Assembly: GCA_037349105.1 (NCBI GenBank)
Contig: JAYJMM010000116.1
Coordinates: forward strand, 1,364,001 to 1,428,000
Source of the DNA: Limnomonas spitsbergensis
Lineage: Eukaryota; Chlorophyta; Chlorophyceae; Chlamydomonadales
DNA: 64,000 bases
Direction: 5' to 3'
Shown: positions 49,325-60,751 of the stretch, piece by piece
How positions within the stretch are numbered: position 1 is the stretch's first letter
Layout of the letters: every line of letters starts with the position of its first letter
Notes under the pieces: model-generated
What the model was told of the DNA's origin: nothing
The model's input: the letters and a program-made list of their open reading frames with translations, nothing else
The model's database searches: none
Made by a program: the position numbers and the translations under genes

Positions 49325-52300
49325 ATGACTTCAAAAGATATCGAGATCAGTCCCTCATCAGGATCCTGCATTACCCTGGAGTCCCGATCTACTTTTCAGC
49401 CAAGCACCAGCCCCTCTTGGCTGTCCTCCTGGCATGATGACGGCTGTCCACCACCCGCACTTGCAAATCATGCAAGGGATCCTCCTGTCAGGCTGATCAT
49501 CGACGTGGCTGAGTCTTTCAAGGCCATGAAGCAGGTGGGTGATTTTGTTTCTATCAGTTCAAAATGTGATGCTGAAGAAGGTACTGCAGTATGTTAAGTC
49601 GGCATTTCTGTACAAATATGAACTACTTAGGCAAGCAGCAGAGCCAACAGTACTGGTGGGCCCAACAGCGGATCCATGATGTCCATGTCATGCGCATCTA
49701 CCATACAGCTTCCACTGCGATGAGCACGCCATCTGTCAGCAACCCCTGGAGTTCTGTATGTGACGTTTATTTGTGTTAACCTGGCCGTCCCACATGTAGT
49801 CGTGAGAAGTTCATAGTTCCGCCATAGCCGATGTATTGATACTTGCTTTGGACGCTGTCAAAACTGCCTGACACTAGCAGATTTTTATGTGTGTTAGCCG
49901 GTTTGTTCGTTGCGGGCCCTTTTTTTGGATTTCTGGTGCTATCCACACTCATCATGAATGGCACTTCCCAATCACTACCTTGGTCATCACCCCAAGCCCC
50001 TCTCCCTCTCGTCCGATCTCCATCTCACCCCTCTCTCAGGCCCCACAAGAGGTCCCTGTGAATGCCCTCCATACTTGCTGCCCTCTATTCCTGCGAGTAA
50101 GATGGATGTGGGCCCCCCCTCCTTAAAAGGGAAATGTCCCCGATGGAACAAGGATGCTACGAGAACGAGGTCGTCCCCGAGCCCCCCTTTCGCCCTGAGG
50201 GGATGATGTGCTTCTTAAGATGTTTGCTTGATCTTGCCCCCCCCTCCCTTGTCTCAGTTTGTCTCCATCTGAACCCTGTTTCAGGCTCAACAAGAGGTGA
50301 AGGCCAAGGACCTATCCCTGAGCATGCTACAACATGAGCGAGATCTCATGGCCCACCAGGTGTGTGTGTGGGATGTAGATCTCATGGCCCACCAGGTGTG
50401 TGTGTGGGATGTAGATCTCATGGCCCACCAGGTGTGTGTGGGGGGGATGTAGATCTCATGGCCCACCAGGTGTGTGTGTGTGGGATGTAGATCTCATGGC
50501 CCACCAGGTGTGTGTGTGAGATGTAGATCTCATGGCCCACCAGGTGTGTGTGTGGGATGTAGATCTCATGGCCCACCAGGTGTGTGTGTGTGAGTGGTGG
50601 GGCACTTTCTCATGGCCCACCAGGTGTGTGTGGGGGGGGACACTGCCGATTGTAAGGTTGCAACTTGTACAGCATCCATACAGCGCAGTGCAGTATAAGC
50701 GAGATCTAATGGGCGCACCAGGTGTCTGCATGATGCAATATTTTGTACCTGCCACTGGCATACCGGTCAGTAGGTGCATTATTCATAATGCTGAGATTTG
50801 TTGGGGGAGGTGCACAGGACAATCACAGGACCTTGATTCCTGAGGAACGCCTCGATTTTTTGATTTGGTCTCTGTTGAATTGTTTTTTTTGAATTTGGTT
50901 TTTTTGAAACGAAGTGAATTAACACACCCCTTGAGATACCGCGCGAGCTTGCCTGCTGCTGCATGATGAATTCATTCCCGTTGCTTCCGTAACCCGCATG
51001 CCCAACGTATAAATTCCTCCCGGCCAACCAGAGTCCAGAGCATCATCCATTCCCTTCTAACGCGTCCCCCTGCTGCAGGCTGAGGCCTTGGACAAGGAGC
51101 GAGCTGATCTTTGTTCCCAGGTCAAGGAGTTGACTGCCACACTACAGCAGCAGCAACTGCAGCAACAGCAGCAACTGCAGCAACAGCAGCAACTGCAGCA
51201 ACAGCAGCAGCAGCAGACAATGGCGCCTCGCAATTATGATGAAGATACCGCAGCTGTATGGGATCGTATGAAAAACTCCGCTGCATGTCTCCGCGCCCCA
51301 CATGTCCCACATCCAATTCCTGGCCCGGGAGAGGCCTCCCCAAGGGCCGCCTCGGGGGCATCCGGACACCCCAGCTCATGGAATCCCGCTTCTGGCCCAG
51401 CAGAGGGACCCCCTAGGCTCCCCTTGGGGGCAGCAGAAAACCCCTGCCCGTGGAATCCTGCCTCTCCCGCCTCACCCTGCTGGACCATGCGCAGGCACAC
51501 GCTGCCTTTCCTCCCAAGCCCGCACCCCGCCTCCGGCCAGCAGATCCAGCCGAGCAACAGCGACACCACCACCTTCATCACCCCTGCATCCGTCCTCTCC
51601 TTCCTGCCCTGCCCGAGAACCACCTCGGATATCGCCGGCGGCGCCGCTTTGCTCGCAGCGCAGCAGGGGACGCTGCAGCTGGGATACCAGAAACTCCGCG
51701 GCCCACTATCCCCGCCACGCCCGCCGATCTACATCACCACATCTGTCGACATCGCGGCGGTCAGCCGGCCTCCTGCTTTCACGCGGGGCCTGGGGTGGAC
51801 GGGTCTGCCTCGCGCAACTCGCCCTAAATACCGTCAAACACCCCAGCCCAGCCCAGGTGGCGCCAAGCCCGTGCCAACCGGACTCCTTTCCGCGGCCCTG
51901 CAGCGGGACAGGTCTCTGCTGCCAGGTACCCAGCCCCCAGTCCCGCAAATGCCTGAAGGCGGTCTGACAGCCGCAGCGCCAGGCACGCCGCCGCCAGCCC
52001 CGCGAACGCCTGAAGGCGGTCTGACAGGCACGCTGCCGCCAGCCCCGCGAATGCCGGGAGGGGGTCAAACAGCTGCGCCGCCAGGCACCCATCCTTCAGC
52101 CCAACGAGCACCGGGAGGCGGGCAAACAGCCGCGTTGCCAGGCTCCCATCCTCCGGTCCAGCAAAGCCCTGGAGGCGGTCAAATGTCAGCGGCGCCAGGC
52201 ACCCAACTGCCCATCCCTCGAGATTCTGGAGGCGGTCAGATATTCGCGGTGCCAAGGTCGCCCTACAGATCGGTGTTGGACCCTCACGCCTTCGCTGCGG

Positions 52301-55300
52301 CCGTGGCGGTGTCCGAAGCTGCGCCTGCGGCCCGCGCCTCCGGGGCCAGAGCAAGGTCTGAGCGAGCCTCCGCCTCCGCTGCTTCGGGCGCTGCTGACAA
52401 GGCGATAGCAACGGGATCTGCGTCATCCATGGGCCGTACTTGCAGGGACCTGCCAACTGCTGGGACCAGTGGTTGGGCTCCGGAGTGCCAGCCCGGTTCC
52501 GCTGCAGGTGTGGCTGCGGGGACTGTCCCACATGAACCTGGCTCGCAGAGGAACGATGGCGGCGGTCAAGCAGGGGGCAGCGGCCCGAGGGCGGCTGGAG
52601 GCAGGAGCAAGGATCTGCCCTGCCAGCCCACAACCCCGCAGAGAGATCCATCCTCGGGCAATGGGGCAGCGGGTGTGTATGCTGGTCAGCAGCAGCAGCA
52701 GCAGCAGCAACAACAACAACAGCAGCAGCAGCAACAGCAGCAGGCAAGGCGATGCCCTCTGCTCCTGTCGTGCAACAGCGCAGCCATGTATCGCCCTATG
52801 GCGGGAGCAGCTCCCTCCGAGGAGCCCGCAGCCGATGCCTATGAGATGCTCGAGGAGGACAGCGGCGGCCAGGGCAGCAGCAGCAGGCAAAGGTATTTCC
52901 CTTGGACCTGCCGAGGCGCCAGCTCAGCTACCGGCCGCCTGCAGCAGAGCCCCCCTCGGCAGGTGGAGGGACCGCTGACTTTCAAAGAGCAGTTGGAGAT
53001 GCTGAGCAGGTAGGCTCGCTCGTTATCTTGCACAACGAGCGGAAGGGGGAATGCTCGGGGTATGCTAGGATATGCTCTCAGAACTGCCTTGGTATGAAGT
53101 GGCATTACGACCCAGCTCGAGCAAAAATTGAAATTTGGGCTAGCGAGCTCTCTTGTATCGAGGAGGAGTTCATGAGGGTTTATTTTTGATATTTTTCTTG
53201 TCCCCCAGGCTTGAGCGCCTATGGGCGTCCTATAACAGGAATGGAACTTGACATTCTTGTAGTTGTAAATGCCCCCTCCGGTCCTGCTCCTCACCTGCGT
53301 CTCCTGGCTCAGAGCACCTGCTGACTCGTGGCACCTGCTGACTCGAGGCACCTTCTGACTCAGAGCACCTTCTGACTCAGGGCACCTGCTGACTCAGGGC
53401 ACCTGCTGACTCAGAGCACCTGCTGACTCAGGGTACCTGCTGACTCGAGGCACCTGCTGACTCAGGGCACCTGCTGACTCAGGGCACCTGCTGACTCAGG
53501 GCACCTGCTAGCTCAGGGCACCTGCTGGCTCAGAGCACCTGCTGACTCAGGGTACCTGCTGACTCGAGGCACCTTCTGACTCAGAGCACCTGCTGACTCA
53601 GGGCACCTGCTGACTCAGGGTACCTGCTGGCTCAGAGCACCTGCTGACTCAGGGTACCTGCTGACTCAGGGTACCTGCTAGCTCAGGGTACCTTCTGACT
53701 TAGGGCACCTGCTGACTCAGGGTACCTGCTGACTCGAGGCACCTGCTGACTCGAGGCACCTGCTGACTCAGGGCACCTGCTGACTCAGGGCACCTGCTGA
53801 CTCAGGGCACCTGCTAGCTCAGGGCACCTGCTGGCTCAGAGCACCTGCTGACTCAGGGTACCTGCTGACTCGAGGCACCTTCTGACTCAGGGCACCTGCT
53901 GACTCAGGGCACCTGCTGACTCAGGGTACCTGCTGACTCAGGGTACCTGCTGACTCAGGGCACCTGCTGACTCAGGGTACCTGCTGACTCAGGGTACCTG
54001 CTGACTCAGGGCACCTGCTGACTCAGGGTACCTTCTGACTCAGGGCACCTGCTGACTCAGGGTACCTGCTGACTCAGGGCACCTGCTGACTCAGGGTACA
54101 TGCTGACTCAGGGCACCTGCTGACTCAGGGCACCTGCTGACTCAGGGCACCTGCTGACTCAGGGCACCTGCTGACTCAGGGCACCTGCTGACTCAGGGCA
54201 CCTGCTGACTCAGGGCACCTGCTAGCTCAGGGTACCTGCCGACTCAGGGCACCCGCTGACTCAGGGCACCTGCTGACTCAGGGCACCTGCTGACTCAGGG
54301 CACCTGCTAGCTCAGGGCACCTGCTGACTCAGGGCACCTGCTGACTCATGGCTCATGCTGACTCATAGCACCTGCTGACTCAGGGCACCTGCTGACTCAC
54401 GCCACCTGCTGACTCAGGGCACCCGCTGACTCAGGGCACCTGCTGACTCATGGCTCATGCTGACTCATAGCACCTGCTGACTCAGGGCACCTGCTGACTC
54501 ACGCCACCTGCTGACTCACGCCACCTGCTGACCCATGGCTCCTGCTGACTCATGGCTCATGCTGACTCATGTCACCTTCTGACTTGGAGCACCTGCTGAC
54601 TCAGGGCACCCTCCCCCCCTTTCAGCCCACGCAGGCACCCAGGGCCACACAGCCTGAAGCCCAGTGCCCTAGGCAGCCCTGCCCTGCCCCTCTTCCACAG
54701 CAACCTTGGTCGAAGTGCAGGAGGCGGGCCGCTTTCTTCAACCAAGTCAGGCTTAAGCGCTCGTCAGAGGCAGCAGCTGCAGGATTCCGCTGTCTTGCTG
54801 CAGGTACGAGTCTGACGGCTTGGATGTAGATCTGGAGACCCAGCTCTCCAAGAGGGGTCAAGATTCTAGGCTCTAGATCTCAGACATCCTAAGCGCGTCT
54901 GTAAAAAAACGCTGCCTTGCAGGTACGAGGAGGAATCCGAGTCATCTGCATGTAGAGGTATCCCAGTTTGTTTCACTTTGAGTAATCCCTGTATATTGTA
55001 AGAGTAATCTCTGTCTGTTGTAAGAGTAATCTCTGTCTGTTGTAAGAGTAATCTCTGTCTGTTGTAAGAGTAATTTCTGTCTGTTGTAAGAGTAATTTCT
55101 GTCTATTGTAGGAGTTACCCCAGTTCATTGTATGATGAGTCATCCCAGTTTATCGCAGGCTTGTCAGCCAGTGGCCCTTCAGCATTTTCATGCATGCCTC
55201 AAGTGAGGAAGGGGACCTACTCCGATACAGAAGATGCCCACTATGAGTCCTCCCCTATTCCAGCTGAACCTGGAACCTGGACCAGGAAATCTAAACGCAC

Positions 55301-57074
55301 ACACACGCACTTGTGCATATGCCTTGGTTCATCGCTCACAGGCATTAGCTGAGAGCCCCTACCAATCACAAATCATAATCATAATTACAAATCACAATCC
55401 TAATCACGCTCCAGCATGGGCCTCCTTCGTGCCACTGCCAGGATGTCTTGCAGCACGCTTCAGCTACAATCCAGCCATATGACGGCCGCAGGCCGTGAGG
55501 GGCTGGTGCCACAATTCCTGCTGCTCGGACCATTAGCGGTAGGCCGGCCGGGGTTGGATAGTTGAGTTCCAGTTGGCCCGGTGGTAACCGCCTGCCGGCC
55601 CCGCAAATATGTGTCATGGCACGCACTGAACGGACTGCTGGCATATGGTACGTGCAGATGCTGGAGGCTGCTTCCTCCACCCCGACGCACTCAGAGCTGG
55701 AGGCTGGCAAGTGCACTGGCACTTCAGGCTCTCCGCTCTTCAGAGGACCACCTCTGCCGCCCCGATCTCTCTACCTGGACCGCTTTTACCGCTCCGCCGA
55801 TGGGCAGCCGTCCGCCGCGGCCGCAGCTGGTGACGGCGAGGCCAGCGGCTTGGCGGCCGAGGCGCTGCTCGCCAGCCTGGAGGAGAGGTCGAGCCTTGAA
55901 CAGCAGGTTGAGGAGCTGTAGGAGGAGTGCAGCAGGCTCAGGGCGCAGGTGGGGGGTAGAGGCAGGTCAGGTGGGGGGCTGGGGCGTGCCTTGATAGTTG
56001 ATACTGGCTGCAGATGCACGATGGGATGAGTGCGACAGGCTCAGGGCGCAGGTACTGGAGGGTCGGAGAGAGGGGGGGGGCAGGTACAGGCGAGGGTACG
56101 CAGGGCGCAGACTCAGGGCGCAGGTACTGGAGTGGGGGGGAGAGGGGGATAGAAGGTTGACTAAACCGATAAGGCTGATTAGGTGGCGCCCCGGTGAAGG
56201 CTGATTAGGTGGCGCCCCGGTGAAGGCTGAGGAAATAGAACAATTCGTGTGCTGCTGTCCTGTGTGATGTCAGACAATGGCACGAGTAGCCTCTGAGGCG
56301 CAAGGCCCACGCGTTTGAAGACGTTCATCAACATTTGCGTGGAGGGTAACAGATAACCTTTTCTCCTTTTTGTTTAGGTCCTTACCATGTATTGTATACC
56401 GGTAATTGATCTTTTTAGTTTTACTCTTTTTTAATTGATAACCTTGTCACTGCTCCAACAAATGGGAGGGTGCCCACCATGAGGTCCTCACCTATCTTGA
56501 AACTTGACTTCCGAAGCCTAGCTGAACACCTAATTGAAAACCTAACTGAGAACATGTCTCGAAAGTCCTGCCAGCTGGAAAACCCGCCACGAGACCCACA
56601 CCTATTCTAAAACCCCAACGGGAAACCTATCAGGAAACATTCCGGTAGCTGGAATCGTGATTTTGCCTTGCTAGGTAGCCTGTCATGAGGCACACCTGCA
56701 TGCAAATCTAAAGTTTACTCTAAATGTGAAATCTACATGAAACCAAACTTCAGAGGCAAGAAAATTTTTAAAAAATTCGGCTTTACCCAGCCTGCTGGAA
56801 AGGACCCCACTCCACACAACTAAAGACCTACCCATAGCTGAAATATAATCAGACCCCCCCCTGAAAATCTGAATAACTGGAATATCTGAATAACTGAGAA
56901 AGTTAATACTGTGGATCTGCCCGCCAGCTGGACGGCGCCCGCTGGGAGGCCCGCACCTACGAGCAGCGCTGCTGGGCTCTAGAGAGAGAGAAGGGCGGGC
57001 TGGAGGAGGAGGCTGCTCATCTCAGAGCGCTGCTGTCGATTATGCAGAGTATGGAGCCAGAGGCCCTGTATTGA
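49325..57074 (+). CDS. Large polyQ, proline-rich, coiled-coil protein
   Basis: Supported exons: 49325-49534, 50285-50359, 51079-53009, 54626-54803, 55658-55948 and 56928-57074, with phases 0, 0, 2, 0, 0. Exons 2 and 3 start with helical, heptad-rich sequence (AQQEVKAKDLSLSMLQHERD, ALDKERADLCSQVKELTATL) running into polyQ. Exon 3 then has a Pro/Ala-rich body with six or seven 19-20-residue repeats ending in PGGGQTAA (about 51915-52255) and a second CAG/CAA polyQ tract at 52686-52742. The final exon is coiled coil (LDGARWEARTYEQRCWALER, EEEAAHLRALLSIM). I do not recognise a family; a cytoskeletal or scaffold role is only a guess. Odd point: exon 5 holds an in-frame TAG at 55919-55921, inside a would-be heptad (QQVEEL*EECSRLRAQ), so the product may end there or an exon may be mis-joined. 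Other small exons between 54.8 and 55.6 kb are possible. Confidence 0.65.
50332..50632. repeat. 36-bp minisatellite copying the exon 2 donor
   Basis: Eight units with AGATCTCATGGCCCACCAG|GTGTGTG. The first (ending 50359) is the true exon 2 end and donor of the coiled-coil gene. The first two downstream donors (50395 and 50431) are exactly 36 nt apart and in frame, with no stop (VCVWDVDLMAHQ added per unit); later units vary in length. Confidence 0.92.
53318..54612. repeat. 17-bp satellite in coiled-coil gene intron 3
   Basis: About 76 units of CACCTGCTGACTCAGGG, ending 14 bp before the exon 4 acceptor (54626). Each unit holds CTGAC, an ideal branch-point core, and CAG, so the intron end is packed with branch-point and AG look-alikes. 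Confidence 0.95.
54985..55112. repeat. 26-bp minisatellite with GTAAGAGTAAT
   Basis: About five to six units of TCTCTGTCTGTTGTAAGAGT plus AATC. Each contains a donor-like GTAAGAG. It lies in the poorly resolved region between exons 4 and 5 of the coiled-coil gene. Confidence 0.88.
55450..55630 (+). mobile_element. Partial hAT-like MITE
   Basis: CGCTTCAGCTACAATCCAGC, GTGAGGGGCTGGTGCCACAA, and ...GTTGGCCCGGTGGTAACCGC match the family; terminal CAGTGTTT is lost. It lies just upstream of exon 5 (55658). Confidence 0.55.
55930..56135. repeat. Copies of the exon 5 donor (CTCAGGGCGCAG|GT)
   Basis: AGGCTCAGGGCGCAG|GT occurs at the exon 5 end (55948), again ending at about 56052 and near 56124 (ACTCAGGGCGCAG|GTACTGG). 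The second copy is preceded by TGGGATGAGTGCGAC, a paralogue of GAGGAGTGCAGC in exon 5, so exon end plus donor were duplicated. Confidence 0.75.
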
Positions 57075-58668
57075 GAAGTTTATCATTCGTGGATGCTGCG
57101 GATGATGCCATTCAGCATTCCTGCCGTGCGTGTGCAGTTAAGCAGGCTATTTTTTTCGCGAATGGGGGGTGAGCGAGGGTTTCAAGCAAAGAAATGCTTG
57201 GTACCATGTTCTGTGTTCCGTTTATTTTTTTCAATTTCTTGGCATGTTTCAGTATTTTAGATGCTTGTTGAGGAACGGTTGCCCATTGCTGGCGTGCGGA
57301 TGGCAGATCAGCCTACAAGGGGCATCATTCCGGCATCATTCCGGCATATCTCCGGCATATCTCCGGCATTACTCTGGCATTACTCCTGCATTGATCCGGC
57401 CTTAATCCGGCATTATTCTTGTTGGTTGTTCGATGAGGACAGTGGCATGCATGTAGCTATCCAGCAAGTGGTCCACCAGTCGTATGTGCAGAGGCCGGGG
57501 CACATGAATCAGGTTCATGCGACAGAGATGCTCGAGTTGGAGCCTGTCCGCTATGTACCCGGAAAATACCATCGCCTGCAGGCTTACCCGGTACAGAAAC
57601 GTGGTACGGTCAGAAAGTACGGTCAAACGGCCGTATTGGGTAAAACCTGATTGCCTGGTCTCGCTGGTGTAGCCCATCAGGTGTCAGATGTGGCGCCTGG
57701 TTGTGTTTGACAGAGGGAACAGCCTGGCCATGTCTCCTTTTTTTGAATGGAGGCACTGGAGGAAATGCGCGAAGACTTCCTGTGTGGCTTTATGGGCTTG
57801 GTTATGTGGGACCTGATTTTGTACACCGGGTTGCGAAGTGGATTGAGAGAACCTGATTGATCTGTGGGGCGGGGTCGTTCAGCATGAACACCAATATATT
57901 AGAACAGAGTTATGTGCATGCGAGGCAGTGATATTGTTGGACTGGCTGTGGCTGGACACTGTGAAAAAGCCGGATTAGTTACCGGAGCTGGGTCTGAATG
58001 GCCCAGCAGCGAGCATCTCGGATAATTTGCTTTTCAAACACCGGTGTTGCAGTTTTGGAAGATGATAGCGGATTCACCTGTCGTCTTGACAAGCTCAGTT
58101 CGAACGGTGGCTTCCTGGCTTGATTTCGTTATTATCGATTGCCGCAGCCGTTGATGTTCATTTTGTCCTATCAGGATCACAGATCTAGTTTAGTGGGATA
58201 GAGCTACCAGATAAATTTCTGTCGATGCTGGTTACCTGGGTGCTCCATTGCATAGTCTGCCATGTTTTGGCCGTCCCTGATGCATTTTCCCAGCTCTTCT
58301 CATCAGATGCACCTTTTGTATTCAAGTTGACAGCGAGCGTTGTCTCGCTAGCGGTCATGGTGTTCCGCTTGGCATGGATACTCTGTTGAAGCCATAAAGC
58401 TGACCCCTCTCCATGCTTCCTAGTCCAGTATTCTTTTCTTCATAACAAGCCTTATCTTCTGCACTATGGAGTTCATTCCCGTGCCACTGTCGTGGGTGTG
58501 TGCTAGTTGCATGCCCAGGGGGGTCACTGGTTTCGCTTTCTGTCCTAGTGTATCAAGTGCCATACCGGTTTACGGGCATATGTCCCATGCATCAAATGTG
58601 ATGCTGTAATGGACTGTAAAAATCACAAAAAAAATCGTAAGTCCTGTATTTGGAAGGCAACTATGACC
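57075..58668. other. Region downstream of the coiled-coil gene without a supported gene
   Basis: It contains a roughly 12-bp TCCGGCATTA/TCCGGCATCATT minisatellite at 57322-57420 and a dispersed repeat copy at 58508-58620 (CCCAGGGGGGTCACTGGTTT). One 129-codon frame at 57261-57650 has no recognisable domain. Confidence 0.45.
57322..57420. repeat. 12-bp TCCGGCAT-type minisatellite
   Basis: About eight diverged units (TCCGGCATCATT, TCCGGCATATC, CTGGCATTACT). Confidence 0.8.
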
Positions 58669-59045
58669 TGACACCTCTGGGCCCTGTTCAAAAGACTTGG
58701 CTTCGTGGACGCCCAACCAATCAGTTGGGATGGGGGGGGAAGTAGCCCCATCTTTGCAAGGTGTAGGACTGGCTTAAACTTATGTCCCAAGTGTTGCATA
58801 GGAAGTGCATGTCATACATGCTGTACCGGCACATTCTCTATAGCTAGGAGCTCACGCGGCCGAGCCTTTTCGAGCAGGGTCCAGAGGTGTAACGTCATTG
58901 GCATGCTGTACCGGGACACACTTATTTCGTTGTGGGCCTGTCCCCCCAGGAAATGATTATTTATCTACCGTATTGAAGTCCTTGGAGTGAATGCAGTTAC
59001 CCCTCTGAGCCCTACTCAAGAGAGCTCGGCTGCGAGGGCGCCTTT
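58669..59045. mobile_element. Cluster of three short SINE-tail elements
   Basis: Copies at about 58669-58720 (antisense, CACCTCTGGGCCCTGTTC), 58845-58900 (sense, CACGCGGCCGAGCCTTTTC, GAGCAGGGTCCAGAGG) and 58988-59045 (antisense, CCTCTGAGCCCTACTC, GAGCTCGGCTGCGAGG). Their close spacing and both orientations indicate repeated independent insertion. Confidence 0.7.
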
Positions 59046-59244
59046 CAAGTCCCAGGAGCGAAAACATGGAAATGTTGAATATTCCCCTCATATTACCAAC
59101 CCTTCAGCTTTACACCCCAACCCATCCACGGGGGGGCTGAACAAAGCAAGACTAGCAAAACAACGAACAAAAGAAGAATTAACAAATAAAAAACGTTGTG
59201 TTCATTTGTAATACCTTGCCATACGTACATGCGGATATTCAACT

Positions 59245-59511
59245 ATTGTACCTTGGGGGGGAAATGGTCTAGTGGTATAACGCTGGTGGAATCCACACCA
59301 GAGGTTGAGGGATCGTCCCGCCTCACGATCCTATCTCCCCCCCCGACAAGAGCGCCAGGTTCTATGTTCCTGCCCCCTCACATAGGAGGCTGGCATGGCT
59401 ACACCATGACCCAGGCTGTGCATGATAGCTGGAATTGAGCATAGTCATGCCCTACCAGCCCCGCGCGGCCGAGCGTCCAGCAGGTCCCAGCGGGTATGCA
59501 CATTGTACCTT
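59245..59511 (+). mobile_element. Full-length tRNA-derived SINE with target duplication
   Basis: A 247-bp element (59255-59501) flanked by perfect 10-bp repeats ATTGTACCTT (59245-59254 and 59502-59511). Head GGGGGGGAAATGGTCTAGTG with A box TGGTCTAGTGG (59265-59275), a decayed B box GGGATCGTCCC (about 59310-59320), the common body and tail CGCGCGGCCGAGCGTCCAGC. There is no poly-A tail. Confidence 0.85.
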
Positions 59512-59787
59512 AACAGCGGCAAGGCTGCATAGCTGTTAGCATCCATACCAGAGGTTGAGGGATCGACCCGCTGCACGATCCTATCTCTCCCCCCCACTAG
59601 AGCGCCAGGTTCCATGTTCCTGCCCCCTCACAGAGGAGGCTGGCATGGCTGCACCATGACCCATGCTGTGCATGATAGTTGGAATTGAGCATAGTCATGC
59701 CCTACCAGCCCCACGCGGCTGAGCGTTCAACAGCCAGCGGGTATGCACATTGTACCTTTACAGCGGCAAGGCTGCATAGCTGTTCCA
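59512..59787 (+). repeat. Tandem duplication of the SINE body and its right flank
   Basis: A second SINE copy lacking the A-box head starts at ATCCATACCAGAGGTTGAGG (about 59540). It is followed by the same flank, ACAGCGGCAAGGCTGCATAG, that follows the first. The unit is about 245 bp, consistent with unequal exchange after insertion. Confidence 0.8.
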
Positions 59788-60136
59788 CTCGGCAACTCGA
59801 TATCTTTGATTAATGCATCTCAAGGATACATCCAGACAACAAAATGAATAACCTTCATGAAGTCCATGCCACTGCCTACTGGCGGCATCAGCATCCCCAA
59901 AGTCGAGACAGCGCGTCAAAACCGTTACAGGGCTGTGACCCATGCCTAGCATCACAGCTTGATGACACCCTTGCTCATCTCATTGGCAATCATAGGAGCA
60001 GACATTTAGGGATTCCGTCGGATACATCCCTGCCAAAAGATAGAATATGTGCTGATGCCACAACCATTCTGTAACCCTTAGAGCGGCCCGCCCGGTTATA
60101 TTAGCATCTCGCTGCCAGTGCTCACACCATCTGTGC

Positions 60137-60186
60137 CGCCCCCGAGCTTTATTTCAGCAGGGCCCAGAGGTGTAACGTCATTAACC
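60137..60186 (+). mobile_element. Short SINE-tail-like dispersed element
   Basis: CCGAGCTTTATTTCAGCAG, GGCCCAGAGGTGTAACGTC, ATTAAC. Its 5' end is truncated inside the CGCGGCCGAG block. Confidence 0.65.
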
Positions 60187-60751
60187 TGCCGCTCCCCATG
60201 CCCATGATCGCAAGAATAACCGAGGATTCAATCTCTGGATCCAATCATGGGATCCTATATCCAATGTTTTATTGTACCGCGCCACAGCCTGCCCTGGAAA
60301 CGGTTTCAAGCTGTTTTGAACATTGCACACTTGTTGAACAAGGCATCCGTCAACGTCTGGATCATGGGGGGCATGGGGTGCAGAGCCACCAGACAGTCCA
60401 AGTAAACGATGGTCTGACCGTCCATGGTGCTCCCAAACCCAGCTGTGGTGCTGCCCACCGCATCCAAAACGCTGTCCATGTCGACCTGGAACACGGCATA
60501 ATAAGCATCTTCAGTCCAAGGGGATGGGCCATCAGCTTTCGAATCCCCCAACGTAAGTTGAGCCATGTGGTAGCGGGCGGCTGGGAGGGGCAATCAAAGC
60601 GGCGTCTCGAGGTGCGAGTTGCAGCAGCCTAAGCACTGCCGGCAGCGGCCAACACATCACACCCCTCGATCTTTAATCGTGGTGTCTCAGCGGCCCCCCC
60701 ACACTCTTTTTAAATCTTAAGTCTGAGTGTCTCAGCGGCCCACACACTCAC

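Noticed and set aside
52469..52978. Alternative frames in the polyQ exon (poly-S, poly-N, poly-L)
   Set aside because: Shadows of the CAG/CAA tract in other frames.
60306..60593. 95-codon minus-strand frame as a certain terminal exon
   Set aside because: Plausible composition and location, but no clear acceptor in the required phase, so it is mentioned only as a possibility.
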